DNA of 64,000 nucleotides from Gammaproteobacteria bacterium (GCA_015487785.1 WFPC01000055.1:82807-146806); one strand, 5' to 3'. Positions 9,077-19,318 are shown, counted from the first letter of the stretch. Translations and numbers: made by a program. Notes: a model not told the origin generated them from the letters alone.

Positions 9077-9544
9077 ATGAAAATGACGCGCATGTTGACG
9101 GCATTGACCCTGGGGCTGGCGGTGACGGCCTGTGACCGGGGAGCTGGCACGCCCATGACCGCCTCATCCACGCCCCAGGCGCGGGTGAGCGATCCCGAGT
9201 TGTTGGCTTTGGGCAAGCAGGTGTTCATGGACAATTGTGCTCGTTGCCATGGCCGCCGGGCCGAGGGGGCGCCCGACTGGCGCACGCCCAATGCCCAGGG
9301 GCATTATCCACCGCCACCGCTCGATGGCAGCGGACATGCCTGGCATCATCCCAAGACCATGTTGCGCCAGGTGATTCGCGAGGGCAGCCCACCGGGGCCA
9401 CAGGCGCGCATGCCGGCCTGGAAGGATCGTCTCTCGGAGCGGGAGATTCAGGCGGTGATCGCCTGGTTCCAATCCCTGTGGCCGGAACAGGTCTATCAGG
9501 CATGGCAGCAGATGGATCGGCGAGCGGGGCAGAAAAATCAGTAA
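9077..9544 (+). CDS. Monoheme cytochrome c lipoprotein
   Basis: A 155-residue protein with a lipoprotein signal peptide ending in LAVTAC (lipid-anchored C19). It has one heme site CARCH (54-58) and a likely distal methionine in ARMPAWK (M112), as in class I c-type cytochromes. The C-terminal helix contains [17 protein letters not shown], typical of this fold. It is predicted to be anchored on the periplasmic side of a membrane as an electron carrier. A good ribosome-binding site (GGAGAAGG) precedes the ATG. It lies 9 bases after cbbR and before the DUF302 gene. The redox partner is unknown. Confidence 0.85.
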   Translation: MKMTRMLTALTLGLAVTACDRGAGTPMTASSTPQARVSDPELLALGKQVFMDNCARCHGRRAEGAPDWRTPNAQGHYPPPPLDGSGHAWHHPKTMLRQVIREGSPPGPQARMPAWKDRLSEREIQAVIAWFQSLWPEQVYQAWQQMDRRAGQKNQ

Positions 9545-9615
9545 TTCATGATATAGTGAACACTGTTGGCCCGTGTTTGGCCCGAACCCATGAACATTGC
9601 TTGAGGAGACGCGTT

Positions 9616-10002
9616 ATGTACGGATTTAGCACTCGATTGAACTGTTCCTACGACGAGGCCGTGGCAAAGGCGCGGGAAGCCTTGCAGGGCGAAGGTTTTG
9701 GCGTGTTGACCGAGATCGATGTGAAGGCCACCCTGAAGGCCAAGCTGGGCATCGACAAACGGCCCTACATCATTCTTGGTGCCTGCAACCCGCCGCTGGC
9801 CAACCAGGCCCTGGATGCCGAGCCCGATATCGGTCTGTTGCTGCCGTGTAACGTAGTGGTGCGCGAGGAGGAAGACGGTTCCATCACGGTAGCCTTCATG
9901 GACCCGGAGGCCGTGCTGGGCATGGTGGACAATCCGGCGGTGGGCGAGGTGGCCAAGGAAGTGCGCGCCAAGCTAAAGCGGGTGTGCGAGGCGCTGGGTT
10001 GA
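9616..10002 (+). CDS. DUF302 family protein
   Basis: A 128-residue protein matching the DUF302 pattern: an N-terminal segment in which a protein encounters a [15 protein letters not shown] stretch, then [16 protein letters not shown], then [16 protein letters not shown] with the conserved cysteine, and [11 protein letters not shown]. The biochemical role of DUF302 is unsettled; members often sit near respiratory and sulfur-metabolism genes. It has no signal peptide, so it is cytoplasmic. The start at 9616 follows TTGAGGAGA, a good ribosome-binding site. Its last 30 bases overlap the end of the convergent gene on the minus strand. Confidence 0.85.
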   Translation: MYGFSTRLNCSYDEAVAKAREALQGEGFGVLTEIDVKATLKAKLGIDKRPYIILGACNPPLANQALDAEPDIGLLLPCNVVVREEEDGSITVAFMDPEAVLGMVDNPAVGEVAKEVRAKLKRVCEALG

Positions 10003-12141
10003 GCGTAGCCGGCGCCACAACAAGCCGGCACCCAGCAGCAGCCCGAGCAGGCCGGCCAGGCTCGCCAGCGGGTGGGCCAGGATCACGACCAACGGGGTGA
10101 GGGCGAGACGGACGAGCCCGCGCAGCAGTGCATGGCGGGCGATAAACTCGGCCAGCGGAGGGGAGTGACGGTAGTAGCGCTCCACCAGCCAGCGCCCCCA
10201 GGCATGGGGCAGGAGTGCGCGGTCGCGGAATTCGCGCAAGACCCGCACCCCCGGCGCCAGGTAGGAGCCGTAGGCGGCAGTGGCGATGAAACACCCTTCG
10301 CGCTTGACCTGGGTGAGTAGGGTCTGGCTGTTGTTGGCTTGTGTGGCAGTGGGCTCGCCGCCGAACACGGGCCGGATGTCTTGCAGGGTTTCCTCGGTGG
10401 CGACTACCGTGGCCTTGGTCTGCACCAGGCGGTCGGCCAGCAGTTGGCGGGGCTCCACCCGTATCCGCACGGTGATGCGCTGGCCCACGTCGAGGCGCGG
10501 AATGTCGCAGTTGACGTCGATTACACTGGTGCGACAGCTCACGCCATCGGTGTCGGCGCTGGCATCGAGAAACGTGAAGCCGCCAGGGCGCTGGCGGCTG
10601 TTGCGCGCGGGGTCTTCCAGGTAAATGGAACTGGCCAGGCTGAGCTTGAGGCAGGTGGCGTAATCGTTCTGGCCGGCATCGGGATTGTCGAGGTCGCCGT
10701 TGTTGTAAAGTTGTACCTCGATGGTGAAGACTTGGCCGGTTACCACCTCGCTGCGGTCGGCGTGCATACTCAGGCCCACGTCCAGGCGCTTGATGCCGGG
10801 GCTGAGCAGGTAGCCGGTGGAATCCTGGCCGCCGATGGTGCCCGTGGCCAGGATCAGGTTGGCATTGCTGTTGACGATATTGCTGATGTAGTAGGCGGCA
10901 TCGAGCACGGTGCCGTCACCGAAGGGCGTGATGAGCAGGTCGTTGAGATCCTGCTGGCCGCAGCGCCGGGTGAAATAGCTGGCATGGTAGGCCGGGTCGG
11001 CGGGATTGCTGCCGGTGGCCAGGCTGGCGACGGTCTCGCTGCCATTGGTGCGCAACAGCTTGCCGCGATTGTCGTCGCCCAGGCCGGGCAGTTCGAAGGG
11101 GACGATGAGGGCGCGGCCCTCGCTGTCGCGATCTTCGAACAGCCAGGCGAGTTGGCGGGGCTGACCGTTTTCCAGGTACCAGCCGGTGGCCACATTGCCG
11201 TTGAAAGAGGTGGGCCAGGCTTCGTCGCTGTAGTCGTCGTTGGAATTCTGGCTCTTGATCAGCTTGTCCGGGCCCTGGAAATCACTGGCGTTGACACCGG
11301 TCCACAGTACCGGGTAGGGGCGTGCGGCGGGATCGTCGTTGTTGAACAGGATGCCCACGATGGTATTGGCGCGGTCGGCGATGGCCAGAGGGCGGCCGGG
11401 CCGGCTGCTGAACTGGCCGTTGGCATCCAGCTTGCCGGTGAGATCGATGGCCAGGTATTGGGCGGGCTGGTCCGGCTGGTTGTCGTCGCCGGCCTGCTTG
11501 ACCCAATATACCGGGCGCTCGATCAGTTGGCCGTCTTCCTCCCGAAACGAGCTGCCGATGATGAAACCGTTGTCGTTGACGCCCACGGCGATGCTCTGGG
11601 TGTCGCATTCCACCACCCAGGGGTCGCCAAAGCTCCATCCCGTGTTGTAGGCGGCACAGCCGCCGTAGTCACGCACCAGTTCATCTTCCGTGTTGTAGCA
11701 GTTGCCGGTGATGCCGGCCTCTGGATCGCATTGGGGGATCTTGCGAATGTAATGGGGCAGCAGGTGCGCCTGGTAAAGGTTGGTGGCGGCATCGCTGAGC
11801 TGCCAGTAGAGGGCCTGACGGCTGTTGTCGCTGGTTTCCCCGTAGCCAACGACGATTTCACTCAGGCCGCCTTCACTGTTGGGATTGTTGATATCACTGG
11901 CCCGCGAGCTGACCAGTTCGCTTGGGAGCAGGGCGTGCAGGTCGATGGCCTCGTAGTCGCCGGCGGGATTTTTCTGCCACAAGCGGGCCTGGCCGCTTTC
12001 CGAGCCCACCAGCTTGCCCTGGTTGTTGACCGCGAGGATGTCGCTGGCCGGCAGGGGCTGGGCTTGGTAGCGGGCGGCCAGGGTCTGGCCTGCCGACAGC
12101 AGCAGGATGCAGGCCAGGGCCGTGACCGGTGAACGGAACAT
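9973..12141 (-). CDS. Secreted HAF-repeat/DUF3466-like protein with CFI-box C-terminus
   Basis: A 722-residue exported protein. The signal peptide is [19 protein letters not shown] with cleavage near AQTLAA. The first 450 residues contain repeated short motifs of the HAF/DUF3466 kind, such as [26 protein letters not shown] and [17 protein letters not shown]11-like beta domain follows ([19 protein letters not shown] and on). The C-terminus is a CFI-box domain beginning [10 protein letters not shown] at C617 and ending in a hydrophobic helix and an Arg-rich tail. CFI-box ends resemble membrane-anchoring or sorting tags, but their function is unknown. The start at 12141 overlaps the preceding stop (TGATG); the open frame upstream of it is a shadow of the membrane-protein gene. 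Confidence 0.75.
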   Translation of the reverse strand: MFRSPVTALACILLLSAGQTLAARYQAQPLPASDILAVNNQGKLVGSESGQARLWQKNPAGDYEAIDLHALLPSELVSSRASDINNPNSEGGLSEIVVGYGETSDNSRQALYWQLSDAATNLYQAHLLPHYIRKIPQCDPEAGITGNCYNTEDELVRDYGGCAAYNTGWSFGDPWVVECDTQSIAVGVNDNGFIIGSSFREEDGQLIERPVYWVKQAGDDNQPDQPAQYLAIDLTGKLDANGQFSSRPGRPLAIADRANTIVGILFNNDDPAARPYPVLWTGVNASDFQGPDKLIKSQNSNDDYSDEAWPTSFNGNVATGWYLENGQPRQLAWLFEDRDSEGRALIVPFELPGLGDDNRGKLLRTNGSETVASLATGSNPADPAYHASYFTRRCGQQDLNDLLITPFGDGTVLDAAYYISNIVNSNANLILATGTIGGQDSTGYLLSPGIKRLDVGLSMHADRSEVVTGQVFTIEVQLYNNGDLDNPDAGQNDYATCLKLSLASSIYLEDPARNSRQRPGGFTFLDASADTDGVSCRTSVIDVNCDIPRLDVGQRITVRIRVEPRQLLADRLVQTKATVVATEETLQDIRPVFGGEPTATQANNSQTLLTQVKREGCFIATAAYGSYLAPGVRVLREFRDRALLPHAWGRWLVERYYRHSPPLAEFIARHALLRGLVRLALTPLVVILAHPLASLAGLLGLLLGAGLLWRRLRSTQRLAHPL

Positions 12142-12596
12142 CACCAATAATAGCGCCCGTAACCGGCCACAGTGGCCACAATGAGACCGAGGCTGAGGTT
12201 GACGGCGATGATCTTGCGGATGCCCGCCAGGGATTTGCCGGCGCCGGGCCAGTCGCCGGCCGCCACATGAAGCAGCAGGGGGCGGTAATGGGCGAAGAAC
12301 AGATGGATATAGAGCAGCACCATCAGCAGGCCCAGGCCGTTCATGATGTGGATGTGCATGCCCACGGCGCCGAAACCGCCCATGGTGCCCACCATCCAGT
12401 AGCCGCTGAGGGGCAGGGCGAGCACTGCAACCCACACCCAGGGAAAGAAACGCCGGAAGGTGGCGGCCCACAGATTCAGTCGCTGGGGTGGTTCGAGCTG
12501 GCTGGCGGCGACCGGCCGCAGGGCGACATAGGCGAAGAACATGCCGCCTATCCAGATGATGGCGCAGAGCAGGTGGATGGTGATGGCGATGGACAT
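12141..12596 (-). CDS. CopD-like four-helix membrane protein
   Basis: A 151-residue integral membrane protein with four predicted helices (about residues 2-25, 50-70, 80-104 and 128-148). It has histidines in or near the helices: [25 protein letters not shown] and [10 protein letters not shown]. This resembles small CopD-domain or DUF2269-like proteins that may bind heme or copper, which is a family-level guess. The gene overlaps the secreted CFI-box gene by one base (TGATG) and follows the DUF3530-like gene by 15 bases, so the three probably form one operon. Confidence 0.7.
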   Translation of the reverse strand: MSIAITIHLLCAIIWIGGMFFAYVALRPVAASQLEPPQRLNLWAATFRRFFPWVWVAVLALPLSGYWMVGTMGGFGAVGMHIHIMNGLGLLMVLLYIHLFFAHYRPLLLHVAAGDWPGAGKSLAGIRKIIAVNLSLGLIVATVAGYGRYYW

Positions 12597-12611
12597 GAAA
12601 CCCTCTCGATC

Positions 12612-13538
12612 TTATTCGATGGTGGCCTGGATACCCGCGGCATAGCGCTGAATCCAGCCGCGGATGAGTTTCACCAGTGTATCAGATTGGTTGCGGAAGA
12701 AGGCGTCGCTGCCCTGGATCTCCATCTGGCGATAGCGCAGGTTGCCGCTCTTGCGTCGGGCCAGACTCTGCACCCGGGAGCTGACATCGGTGAGCCTGAG
12801 CGGCTGATCGAACAACTGGCCGGCGAGATGGGCGGCCTCCAGGCGTCGTGGCAGATCGGTCAACACCTCTTCGCGGTCGAGTTCGGCGTAGAGATCCAGC
12901 AGCGGCAGCTTGAGCCGTTCCAGTTGCCGGCTGGCGTCCAGCCAGGCGGCCCGATGGGGATAGCTGGGCCAGCCGATGGTCACCAGGGCCTGCACGCTGG
13001 GGTTGGCCAGGGCAGTTTCGGTGACGAAGGCCACCGCATAACTGGCGGACAGTCCCTGGCCGATGATGACGATGTTCTGGATGCTCTCCCGGTTGAGGAA
13101 GTTGACCGCCGCGCGCAGCCGGGCGGAACTCTCCTGCAGGGCCTCGTCCAGGGGGGCGTCGGCCCGGTTGATGTGCAGCTCCGGCATTTGCAGCGACAGG
13201 GTTGTCCAGCCGAAGCGGGGCAAGCGGCGGCGCAGCTCGTGCACCGGGCCGGGGTAGTCCAGATGCTGGCCCGGCGGGTGCAGGATGATAGCCGCTCCCT
13301 GGGTGTCGGCGCGCCGGGTCTTGCGGTAAAGGGCGGGCAGTGGGGGATGGGCGGGAATCTGCAATTCCACCAGCTCGCGCTCGGGCAGCAGAGGACGCAG
13401 GGCATCGAGGCGGGTCTTTTCCTGCCACAGATCCAGGGCAGCGGCTGTGGCCGGAATGAGCAACAGGCCCAGCAATCCGCAGAGGCTGAAAAAAAACGCC
13501 CGTTGCGGTAAAGTGCGCGCACTCGGATTCGGATTCAT
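12612..13538 (-). CDS. DUF3530-like exported alpha/beta-hydrolase-fold protein
   Basis: About 308 residues from the chosen ATG; an upstream in-frame start at 13565 would add nine residues. A signal peptide ([20 protein letters not shown]) precedes a region typical of DUF3530: [20 protein letters not shown], then [12 protein letters not shown] at the nucleophile-elbow position of the alpha/beta-hydrolase fold, then [14 protein letters not shown]. The serine in GLSAS could be catalytic, but the classic GxSxG spacing is not exact. It is probably periplasmic, with unknown substrate. It is divergent from rpe, with 54 bases between the starts, so the two share a promoter region. Confidence 0.7.
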   Translation of the reverse strand: MNPNPSARTLPQRAFFFSLCGLLGLLLIPATAAALDLWQEKTRLDALRPLLPERELVELQIPAHPPLPALYRKTRRADTQGAAIILHPPGQHLDYPGPVHELRRRLPRFGWTTLSLQMPELHINRADAPLDEALQESSARLRAAVNFLNRESIQNIVIIGQGLSASYAVAFVTETALANPSVQALVTIGWPSYPHRAAWLDASRQLERLKLPLLDLYAELDREEVLTDLPRRLEAAHLAGQLFDQPLRLTDVSSRVQSLARRKSGNLRYRQMEIQGSDAFFRNQSDTLVKLIRGWIQRYAAGIQATIE

Positions 13539-13592
13539 TCGCTTTTCATTATCCGCTGATGACAATTTAACGGAGCTTTAGAGGCCAAACTC

Positions 13593-14282
13593 ATGCCAGA
13601 TTACAAAATTGCACCTTCCATTCTGTCCGCCGATTTTGCCCGCCTGGGCCAGGAAGTCGAAGATGTGCTCAAGTCCGGTGCCGATATCGTGCATTTCGAC
13701 GTCATGGACAATCACTATGTTCCCAATCTGACCATTGGACCCTTGGTGTGCGAAGCCCTGCGCAAGCATGGCATCACCGCCGAGATCGACGTGCATCTGA
13801 TGGTCAAGCCGGTGGACCGTATTATTCCCGATTTTGCCAAGGCCGGCGCCAGTTATATCACCTTTCACCCGGAAGCCTCCGAGCACATCGACCGTTCCCT
13901 GTCGCTGATCCGCGACTGCGGCTGCAAGGCTGGCCTGGTGTTCAATCCGGCCACGCCACTGGATTATCTCACCTATGTCATGGACAAGGTGGACATGGTG
14001 TTGCTGATGTCGGTCAACCCCGGTTTCGGCGGGCAGAAATTCATCCCCGCCACCTTGCAGAAGCTGCGCGAGGCGCGCAAGTTGATCGATGACAGCGGCT
14101 ACGATATCCGCCTGGAAATCGACGGCGGCGTGAAGGTGGACAATATTCGCGAGATCGCCGAGGCCGGGGCCGATACCTTCGTGGCCGGTTCGGCCATCTT
14201 CGGTGCCGCCCGGGCCGAGGATCCCAACACCTACGACACGGTGGTCGCGGCCATGCGCGCGGAGCTGGCCAAGGCCGGTTGA
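13593..14282 (+). CDS. rpe: Ribulose-phosphate 3-epimerase
   Basis: A 229-residue TIM-barrel enzyme that interconverts D-ribulose 5-phosphate and D-xylulose 5-phosphate in the pentose phosphate pathway and in the regeneration phase of the Calvin cycle. All signature motifs are present: [14 protein letters not shown], the metal ligands H34 and D36 in [13 protein letters not shown]68 in [17 protein letters not shown] with its phosphate loop, and D177 in LEIDGGV. Length is normal. Its stop overlaps the frame of the following NHL-repeat lipoprotein gene, so transcription may continue into the cytochrome cluster. Confidence 0.97.
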   Translation: MPDYKIAPSILSADFARLGQEVEDVLKSGADIVHFDVMDNHYVPNLTIGPLVCEALRKHGITAEIDVHLMVKPVDRIIPDFAKAGASYITFHPEASEHIDRSLSLIRDCGCKAGLVFNPATPLDYLTYVMDKVDMVLLMSVNPGFGGQKFIPATLQKLREARKLIDDSGYDIRLEIDGGVKVDNIREIAEAGADTFVAGSAIFGAARAEDPNTYDTVVAAMRAELAKAG

Positions 14283-14299
14283 TTCTGCCGGGCCTGGGC

Positions 14300-15361
14300 A
14301 TGCTGCGGTTGTTGACCCTGGGCCTGCTGGTGCTGGGGGCGAGCGGCTGTGCCCTGCGTGGCGGTGAGGCGCCGGCCAGGGTCTACTGGCCCAAGCCGCC
14401 GGCCGAGCCTCGGCTGGTGCACGAGATCACCCTCTATTCGGTGGCCGACCTGGAGTCAAAGGGTGCACTCGAGCGCCTGCGGCGGCTGGGGTCGGGCGAG
14501 GGCGTGCGTGGTGGCGGCATGCGCAAGCCCTATGACGTGGCCGCGCGCCAGGGCCTGGTGGTGGTGTCCGACAGCGTGGCATCGCGGGTCTACGTGTTCG
14601 ACATGCTGCGCCGGCGCGGCTTTGCCATCGGCTGGCGCGGGCGTGGCCGCTTGTTGCGTCCCCTGGGCGTGGCAGTGGACGGGCGGCGCAACATCTATGT
14701 GGCCGATGCCGGCCTGGGACGGGTCATGGTCTACAGCATGCTGGGGCATTTCAGCCGCGAGATCGGTCGGCCCGCCGATTTCGATCGTTTGAGCGACGTG
14801 GCCGTGTCGGTCGACGGTTCCCGCATCTATGCGCTTGACCGGGGCGGGGTGGCGTCCAAGCGTCATCGTGTACTGGTTTTTTCCGCCTCGGGTGAGAAAC
14901 TGGGCCAGATCGGCCGGCGCGGTATCGAGCCGGGTCAATTCAATCATCCCCTGCAACTGGCCCTGGGGCCCGATGGTCGGCTCTATGTGCTGGATGCAGG
15001 CAATTTTCGGGTGCAGGTATTTTCGCCCGCGGGCGAATTCATTCGTGCCTGGGGCCGGCCAGGGCGCCTGCTGGGGAATTTCGCCCGGCCGCGGGGTATC
15101 GCGGTGGATGGCGATAACCATGTCTACGTGACCGATGGCGCCTATCAGAACTTCCAGATCTTCGATGCCAGCGGGCGTCTGTTGTTGCCGGTGGGCGGAC
15201 CGGCGGCAGAGGACGGTCCGGGACATTATGTGCTGCCGGCCGGTATCGCCACCGATGAGACGGGGCGTGTCTACGTGGTGGATCAATTTCGCGCCAAGCT
15301 CGAGGTGTTGCGCCTGCTCGATGAAGAGGAGCGGCGGCGCCTGGCGGGGAGCCCCCGCTGA
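14300..15361 (+). CDS. NHL-repeat beta-propeller lipoprotein (first of three)
   Basis: About 353 residues from the ATG. A TTG at 14279 overlapping the rpe stop is an alternative start. The lipoprotein signal MLRLLTLGLLVLGASGC places the lipidated cysteine at residue 17. The rest is made of NHL repeats, for example PLGVAVDGRRNIYVADAG, GRLYVLDAGNFRVQVFSP and GIAVDGDNHVYVTDGA, which should fold as a six-bladed propeller. NHL propellers bind proteins, glycans or RNA and have no common enzymatic function. The C-terminal blade (LLLPVGGPA ... YVLPAGIA) resembles that of the third NHL gene (LLLPLGGTG ... FYLPAGVW), so these two look like paralogs. It is the first gene of the cytochrome cluster. Confidence 0.82.
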   Translation: MLRLLTLGLLVLGASGCALRGGEAPARVYWPKPPAEPRLVHEITLYSVADLESKGALERLRRLGSGEGVRGGGMRKPYDVAARQGLVVVSDSVASRVYVFDMLRRRGFAIGWRGRGRLLRPLGVAVDGRRNIYVADAGLGRVMVYSMLGHFSREIGRPADFDRLSDVAVSVDGSRIYALDRGGVASKRHRVLVFSASGEKLGQIGRRGIEPGQFNHPLQLALGPDGRLYVLDAGNFRVQVFSPAGEFIRAWGRPGRLLGNFARPRGIAVDGDNHVYVTDGAYQNFQIFDASGRLLLPVGGPAAEDGPGHYVLPAGIATDETGRVYVVDQFRAKLEVLRLLDEEERRRLAGSPR

Positions 15362-15554
15362 CAAGCGAAGGGTGGCTGGCATGCTTGCGAAAAGCACGCG
15401 TGTCGTCTACAGTAAGACCTTTGTTTTTTACCGCCGGGCGATAATCAAAGCCGGCTCTGCGTAGGGTCTTTATGGGAGAGGACAGGGGACTGCGCCGGGC
15501 CACAAGACGCGGCGGTCGGGGGCGTTGACGCCGAAGAGACTCGAAGGGGGGGAG

Positions 15555-16436
15555 ATGAACAACAGCCACCGTGGTGTTTCCGGCAGGTATTGGCGGCTCG
15601 TCGTGGGCCTGCTCTGTGGATTGTCATCGTCCATGGTCCTGGCCGGGATAGCCGAATCCGTACACAATCTGGGTATGACGGGGACCGGGCCCAGTGCCAA
15701 TGGCGGTCAGCGCAACCAGTTTTCGGGCACGGCGGAGATCTGTGTGTTCTGTCATACACCGCACGGCGGTGATGCCCGTGCCGCGGTGCCGTTGTGGAAC
15801 CGTCGCCTCAACAACCCTTCCAGCTATGCCACCTACGACGATCTGGGCACCAGCACCTTCGATGCCGAGGTGGCGCCGGTGGGCTCGGTGTCCATCGGTT
15901 GTCTGTCCTGCCATGACGGCACCATGGCCATCGACAGCATGATCAACGAACCGGGTTCCGGTGCCGACAATCCCGGTTTCTCCGCCGGCACTTGGACCGG
16001 CAGCGATATCCTCGGGCCGGACGACGGCAAACTGGCGGTGGGTATCGTGCAAAACCTGGGCACCGATCTCACCAACGACCACCCCGTGGGCATGCAGTAT
16101 GCCGGTGGCGGAATCTCTGCCTCCACGCCGATTCTGCCCCAGGGTGATACCACCGACCCGGACTTTGCTCCCGTGCTCTACAAGATTCGCGATGGCCGTT
16201 ACCTGTGGTGGGTGGACAAAGACTGGCGCACCGGTGGCGATGGCGAGCGTAGCAAGACTGATGTGATCCTCTACACCCGTGATGCCGCCAATGGCTATCC
16301 GGGACAGACCCAGCAGGAGCCCTTCGTCGAGTGTGCCAGTTGTCACGATCCGCATACCACGGAGAACCCCACTTTCCTGCGCATCAGCAATACCGAGACA
16401 CCCAGTGGCTTGTGTCTGACCTGTCATGTGAAATAG
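15555..16436 (+). CDS. Tetraheme c-type cytochrome
   Basis: A 293-residue exported protein with a signal peptide ending near MVLA-GI. Four heme sites: CVFCH (63-67), CLSCH (116-120), CASCH (about 254) and CLTCH at the extreme C-terminus. The first is embedded in HTPHGGDARAAVPLWNR, followed later by SCHDGTMAIDSM, NDHPVGM and SCHDPH. This ordered module is shared with the 12-heme cytochrome and with the pentaheme cytochrome near 46 kb. A poly-G ribosome-binding site lies directly before the chosen ATG; an ATG at 15525 is possible. The 190 bases upstream hold no clear promoter beyond a GATAAT at 15440. Probably a periplasmic or surface electron carrier of the conduit. Confidence 0.88.
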   Translation: MNNSHRGVSGRYWRLVVGLLCGLSSSMVLAGIAESVHNLGMTGTGPSANGGQRNQFSGTAEICVFCHTPHGGDARAAVPLWNRRLNNPSSYATYDDLGTSTFDAEVAPVGSVSIGCLSCHDGTMAIDSMINEPGSGADNPGFSAGTWTGSDILGPDDGKLAVGIVQNLGTDLTNDHPVGMQYAGGGISASTPILPQGDTTDPDFAPVLYKIRDGRYLWWVDKDWRTGGDGERSKTDVILYTRDAANGYPGQTQQEPFVECASCHDPHTTENPTFLRISNTETPSGLCLTCHVK

Positions 16437-16461
16437 CAGACCAGGGAGTGCGGGCAGGCCA

Positions 16462-17460
16462 ATGGTGTTGTTTCAATTCAAGCTCAAACGGCTGACGGGC
16501 CTGATGGTCGCCGGCATGGCCCTGTTGTGTGCTTCCGCCAGTTACGCGGTATCCGAAACCCAGCAAAGGGTGCTGGGGCCGGAGGATTTCGCCATTGTGG
16601 GTGACGAAATCATCAGCATGCGCGAATTTCAGGCCGCCTACCATGCGGGAATCCGCAAGCGCTTCTACCATGGCAAGGTGCCAGAAGAGCGCCTGCAAGC
16701 CTTCCGCAAGGAGATTTCGCAGACCCTGATCGACCGCAGCCTATTGTTGCAGGAGGCGCGTCGGCGTGGCCTTGCGCCCGACGAGGCCCAGGTGAAGGCC
16801 CAGCTGGCTCGCTACGAAGCCCGTTATCAAAAGCAGCCGCATTGGCAGGAGAACCGCGAGACCATTCTCGCGGGCCTGCGTGCCGCGCTGGAGGAGGAAA
16901 GTCTGCTCATGGTGCTGGAGCGGCAGGTCAAGGCGATGCCCGAACCCTTGCCGCAAGAGGTGCGCGAATACTACCAGGCGCATCCCGAGCTGTTCACCAC
17001 GCCTGAGCAATTGCGTCTGTCGCTGATTCTGCTCAAGGTGGCGCCTTCGTCCACCGCCGAGGTGTGGCAGGCGGCCCACGAGGAAGCCCTGCGCTTGCGC
17101 CAGCGTCTGCAGAAAGGCGCCGATTTTGCCCAGATGGCGCGGATCCACTCGGGTGATGCCAGTGCCGCGGCTGGGGGTGACATGGGTTTCGTGCACAAGG
17201 GTATGCTGGCCGCGCCGGTGCAACAGGTGGTGGATGGCCTGCAGCCGGGGCAGGTGAGCGAGCCGGTGGTGTTGCTCAGTGGGGTGGCGCTGTTTCGCCT
17301 GGAAGAGCGGATCGCCGCACGGCTGAACGATTTCGAAGCCGTGGCCGAGCGGGCCCGGCAATTGTTGCAGCGCGAGCGCAGCCAGGCGGCCTGGGAGGGT
17401 TTGCTGGCCAGGCTGCGTTCCACGGTGCAGGTTTCGGTCAATACGGCAGCCGTGGACTGA
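16462..17460 (+). CDS. Parvulin-type peptidyl-prolyl cis-trans isomerase (SurA/PrsA-like)
   Basis: A 332-residue periplasmic chaperone. A signal peptide (about 1-29) is followed by a helical SurA/PrsA-like N-domain (about 40-170) and a parvulin rotamase domain (about 184-282) with QLRLSLILLKV, FAQMARIHSGDASAAAGGDMG and GLQPGQVSEPV. The final 50 residues are helical. Such proteins help outer-membrane barrels or secreted proteins to fold. Placed between a cytochrome and the barrel gene, it is likely dedicated to this cluster. It follows the tetraheme gene by 25 bases. Confidence 0.88.
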   Translation: MVLFQFKLKRLTGLMVAGMALLCASASYAVSETQQRVLGPEDFAIVGDEIISMREFQAAYHAGIRKRFYHGKVPEERLQAFRKEISQTLIDRSLLLQEARRRGLAPDEAQVKAQLARYEARYQKQPHWQENRETILAGLRAALEEESLLMVLERQVKAMPEPLPQEVREYYQAHPELFTTPEQLRLSLILLKVAPSSTAEVWQAAHEEALRLRQRLQKGADFAQMARIHSGDASAAAGGDMGFVHKGMLAAPVQQVVDGLQPGQVSEPVVLLSGVALFRLEERIAARLNDFEAVAERARQLLQRERSQAAWEGLLARLRSTVQVSVNTAAVD

Positions 17461-17569
17461 TACGCTACCACGGTGCGGTCCGCTTCCTCGATGGAGCGGG
17501 ACAAAAACAATGAAATAAAACAATTCTGGGAGATTACCGTTGAGGCAATCTGGGGGGGCACAAGGTGTC

Positions 17570-19318
17570 ATGGCGCGGGCGGGCAGGCTGGCCTGCGCCC
17601 TGGGTCTGGCCATGGGCGTGTGCGCGCCGATGCTCCAGGCTGCCCAGGCACCGCTCAAGCTCTACGGCGACGTGGGTTACTTCTATACCCTCAGCGAAGC
17701 CGATGGCGGTGCCCAGACCGAGAACACCTATCTCATCGGCTCGCTCAACCTCAACAGCTACCTGTGGCGGCCCTGGTTCGCCACTTTCGATGGGGGGGGG
17801 GTCATCAGTACCTCCAGCAACCGGACCAAGGCGGTGGAAACCAACACCGAGGTGCTCTCCAGCCGGCTCAATCTGGAATTTTTGCCACTGAGCCGTTTTC
17901 CCTTGCGTCTGAGCTACACCAGCAGCGACAATACCGTCGACCGCTTGAACAAGGACGAGACCATCGCCGACTTCGGGCAGTCCTTCCGCACCCGGGATTT
18001 TCTCGCCAAGCAGAGCTTCATCGGGCGCTCCGGCAAGCGCCTGGATGCCTGGTACAACTGGAAGATTCGCGGCTCCGATAATTTCGGTGAAATGGAAGAC
18101 ACCAACTACGGGCTCAAGTACGACAGCCGCTCGCGTACCCAGAATTTCTACGCCAGCGCCATCCGCCAGGTACAGGGGCGTTCGCTGATCGACAGTGTTT
18201 CCACCAATACCCGGCTGGATCTGACTCACAATTATTTCCCCACCAGCGAGTTCTACATCAAGTCATTGCTGAACCAGACCCGGGTCGACAACGAAATGCA
18301 GGTGGGCAATGGCAGTTTCTTCCAGCAGAGCACCACCGACATCACCCAGGCCATCAGCTTTTTCTACTGGCGCCCGGTGTACAAGCCCTACACCATGACC
18401 GGGGGCGCGCGGGTGCTGCGGCGGGCGGTGGACCTCACCACCGCGCAGACCGACCAGCGCAGTTTCAATGCCAATATTGCGGCCAATTATTTCGTCAACC
18501 GCAAAACCCGCATCACCGCCACGGCCAATGTGGCCTCGCTGGACTCCGAGGTCAACAACAGTCTGGGATCCAAGCAGACCCTGTCGGCCCTCTACCAGTC
18601 CGACCGGCATCTCTTCCGCGGCATAAACTACTACTGGTATGGCAGCGCGGAAGTGGGCAACGATATCAGCGCCCAGTACGAAACCACGCAAAGCCGGCAG
18701 ACCGGGAGCGCCACCCTCGGTCACAGCGTCAGCCGCCAGTGGGTCACCGGCAACCGCTCGGTGTTGCGCCTCAATGCCCAGCAGTCGCTCAATCAACTGG
18801 TGGAGATCGGCGGGCGCAACGACAAGCCCCTGAGCCTGGTGGATACGGCCACCCTGGCCTGGACCGAAAACCTGCGCAAGGGTTCGTCCTATGCCCAGTT
18901 GACCTTGATGGATTCCCGGCGTCTGACCGAGCGGGGTGAGACCCAGTTCCTGAATTTCCAGCTCTCGCGTACCATGCCGCTCAGCCGTGTGAGCAGCTGG
19001 GGGGGCAATGTGTCGATACAGAGTACCCGGCGGGATGCCGGCGATGGCAGTGACACCAGCTTCCTGACCACATCCACCGCCCAGTTGAACTACCAACACG
19101 CACGGTTGTTTGGTATATATAGGCTGAAACTGAGGACCAAACTCGACCTTCTCAGCATCGCCAACCGTGGAGGCGCCAACCGCAAACAGGCTGACTGGCA
19201 GGCCAGGTTCAGCTACATGGTGGGCAAGCTGACCACGGCGCTGTTCTTGCGGGTGGTGGAGAGTGACTCCGGACTGGGAAGCCGGATGGCCGTTTTCCAG
19301 GTCAATCGCGGCTTTTAG
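17570..19318 (+). CDS. Outer-membrane beta-barrel protein of the cytochrome cluster (candidate porin)
   Basis: A 582-residue exported protein. The signal peptide MARAGRLACALGLAMGVCAP ends near LQAAQA. The remainder has alternating hydrophobic/polar strands throughout, for example LKLYGDVGYFYTLSEA, NAWYNW-like turns, and TARVASLDS-like segments. It ends in VNRGF, the C-terminal phenylalanine expected for a BAM-assembled barrel. Length and strand content would fit some 20-26 strands, comparable to MtrB/PioB-type porins that sheath multiheme cytochromes, though no sequence signature of those families is evident. No CXXC is seen near the N-terminus. The start at 17570 follows CAAGGTGTC; a TTG at 17540 is open upstream. 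It is the only barrel in the cluster and is the candidate trans-outer-membrane sleeve. Confidence 0.78.
   Translation: MARAGRLACALGLAMGVCAPMLQAAQAPLKLYGDVGYFYTLSEADGGAQTENTYLIGSLNLNSYLWRPWFATFDGGGVISTSSNRTKAVETNTEVLSSRLNLEFLPLSRFPLRLSYTSSDNTVDRLNKDETIADFGQSFRTRDFLAKQSFIGRSGKRLDAWYNWKIRGSDNFGEMEDTNYGLKYDSRSRTQNFYASAIRQVQGRSLIDSVSTNTRLDLTHNYFPTSEFYIKSLLNQTRVDNEMQVGNGSFFQQSTTDITQAISFFYWRPVYKPYTMTGGARVLRRAVDLTTAQTDQRSFNANIAANYFVNRKTRITATANVASLDSEVNNSLGSKQTLSALYQSDRHLFRGINYYWYGSAEVGNDISAQYETTQSRQTGSATLGHSVSRQWVTGNRSVLRLNAQQSLNQLVEIGGRNDKPLSLVDTATLAWTENLRKGSSYAQLTLMDSRRLTERGETQFLNFQLSRTMPLSRVSSWGGNVSIQSTRRDAGDGSDTSFLTTSTAQLNYQHARLFGIYRLKLRTKLDLLSIANRGGANRKQADWQARFSYMVGKLTTALFLRVVESDSGLGSRMAVFQVNRGF

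Noticed and set aside
10339..12132. Long plus-strand open frame (597 codons) opposite the CFI-box gene
   Set aside because: It is antisense to a gene with signal peptide and family motifs, has no start signal and reads as Ala/Gly/Val-rich low-quality sequence, a result of high third-position GC.
12142..12471. Upstream extension of the CFI-box protein by about 110 codons
   Set aside because: The extra residues are the out-of-frame complement of the CopD-like gene, and the signal peptide starts at 12141.
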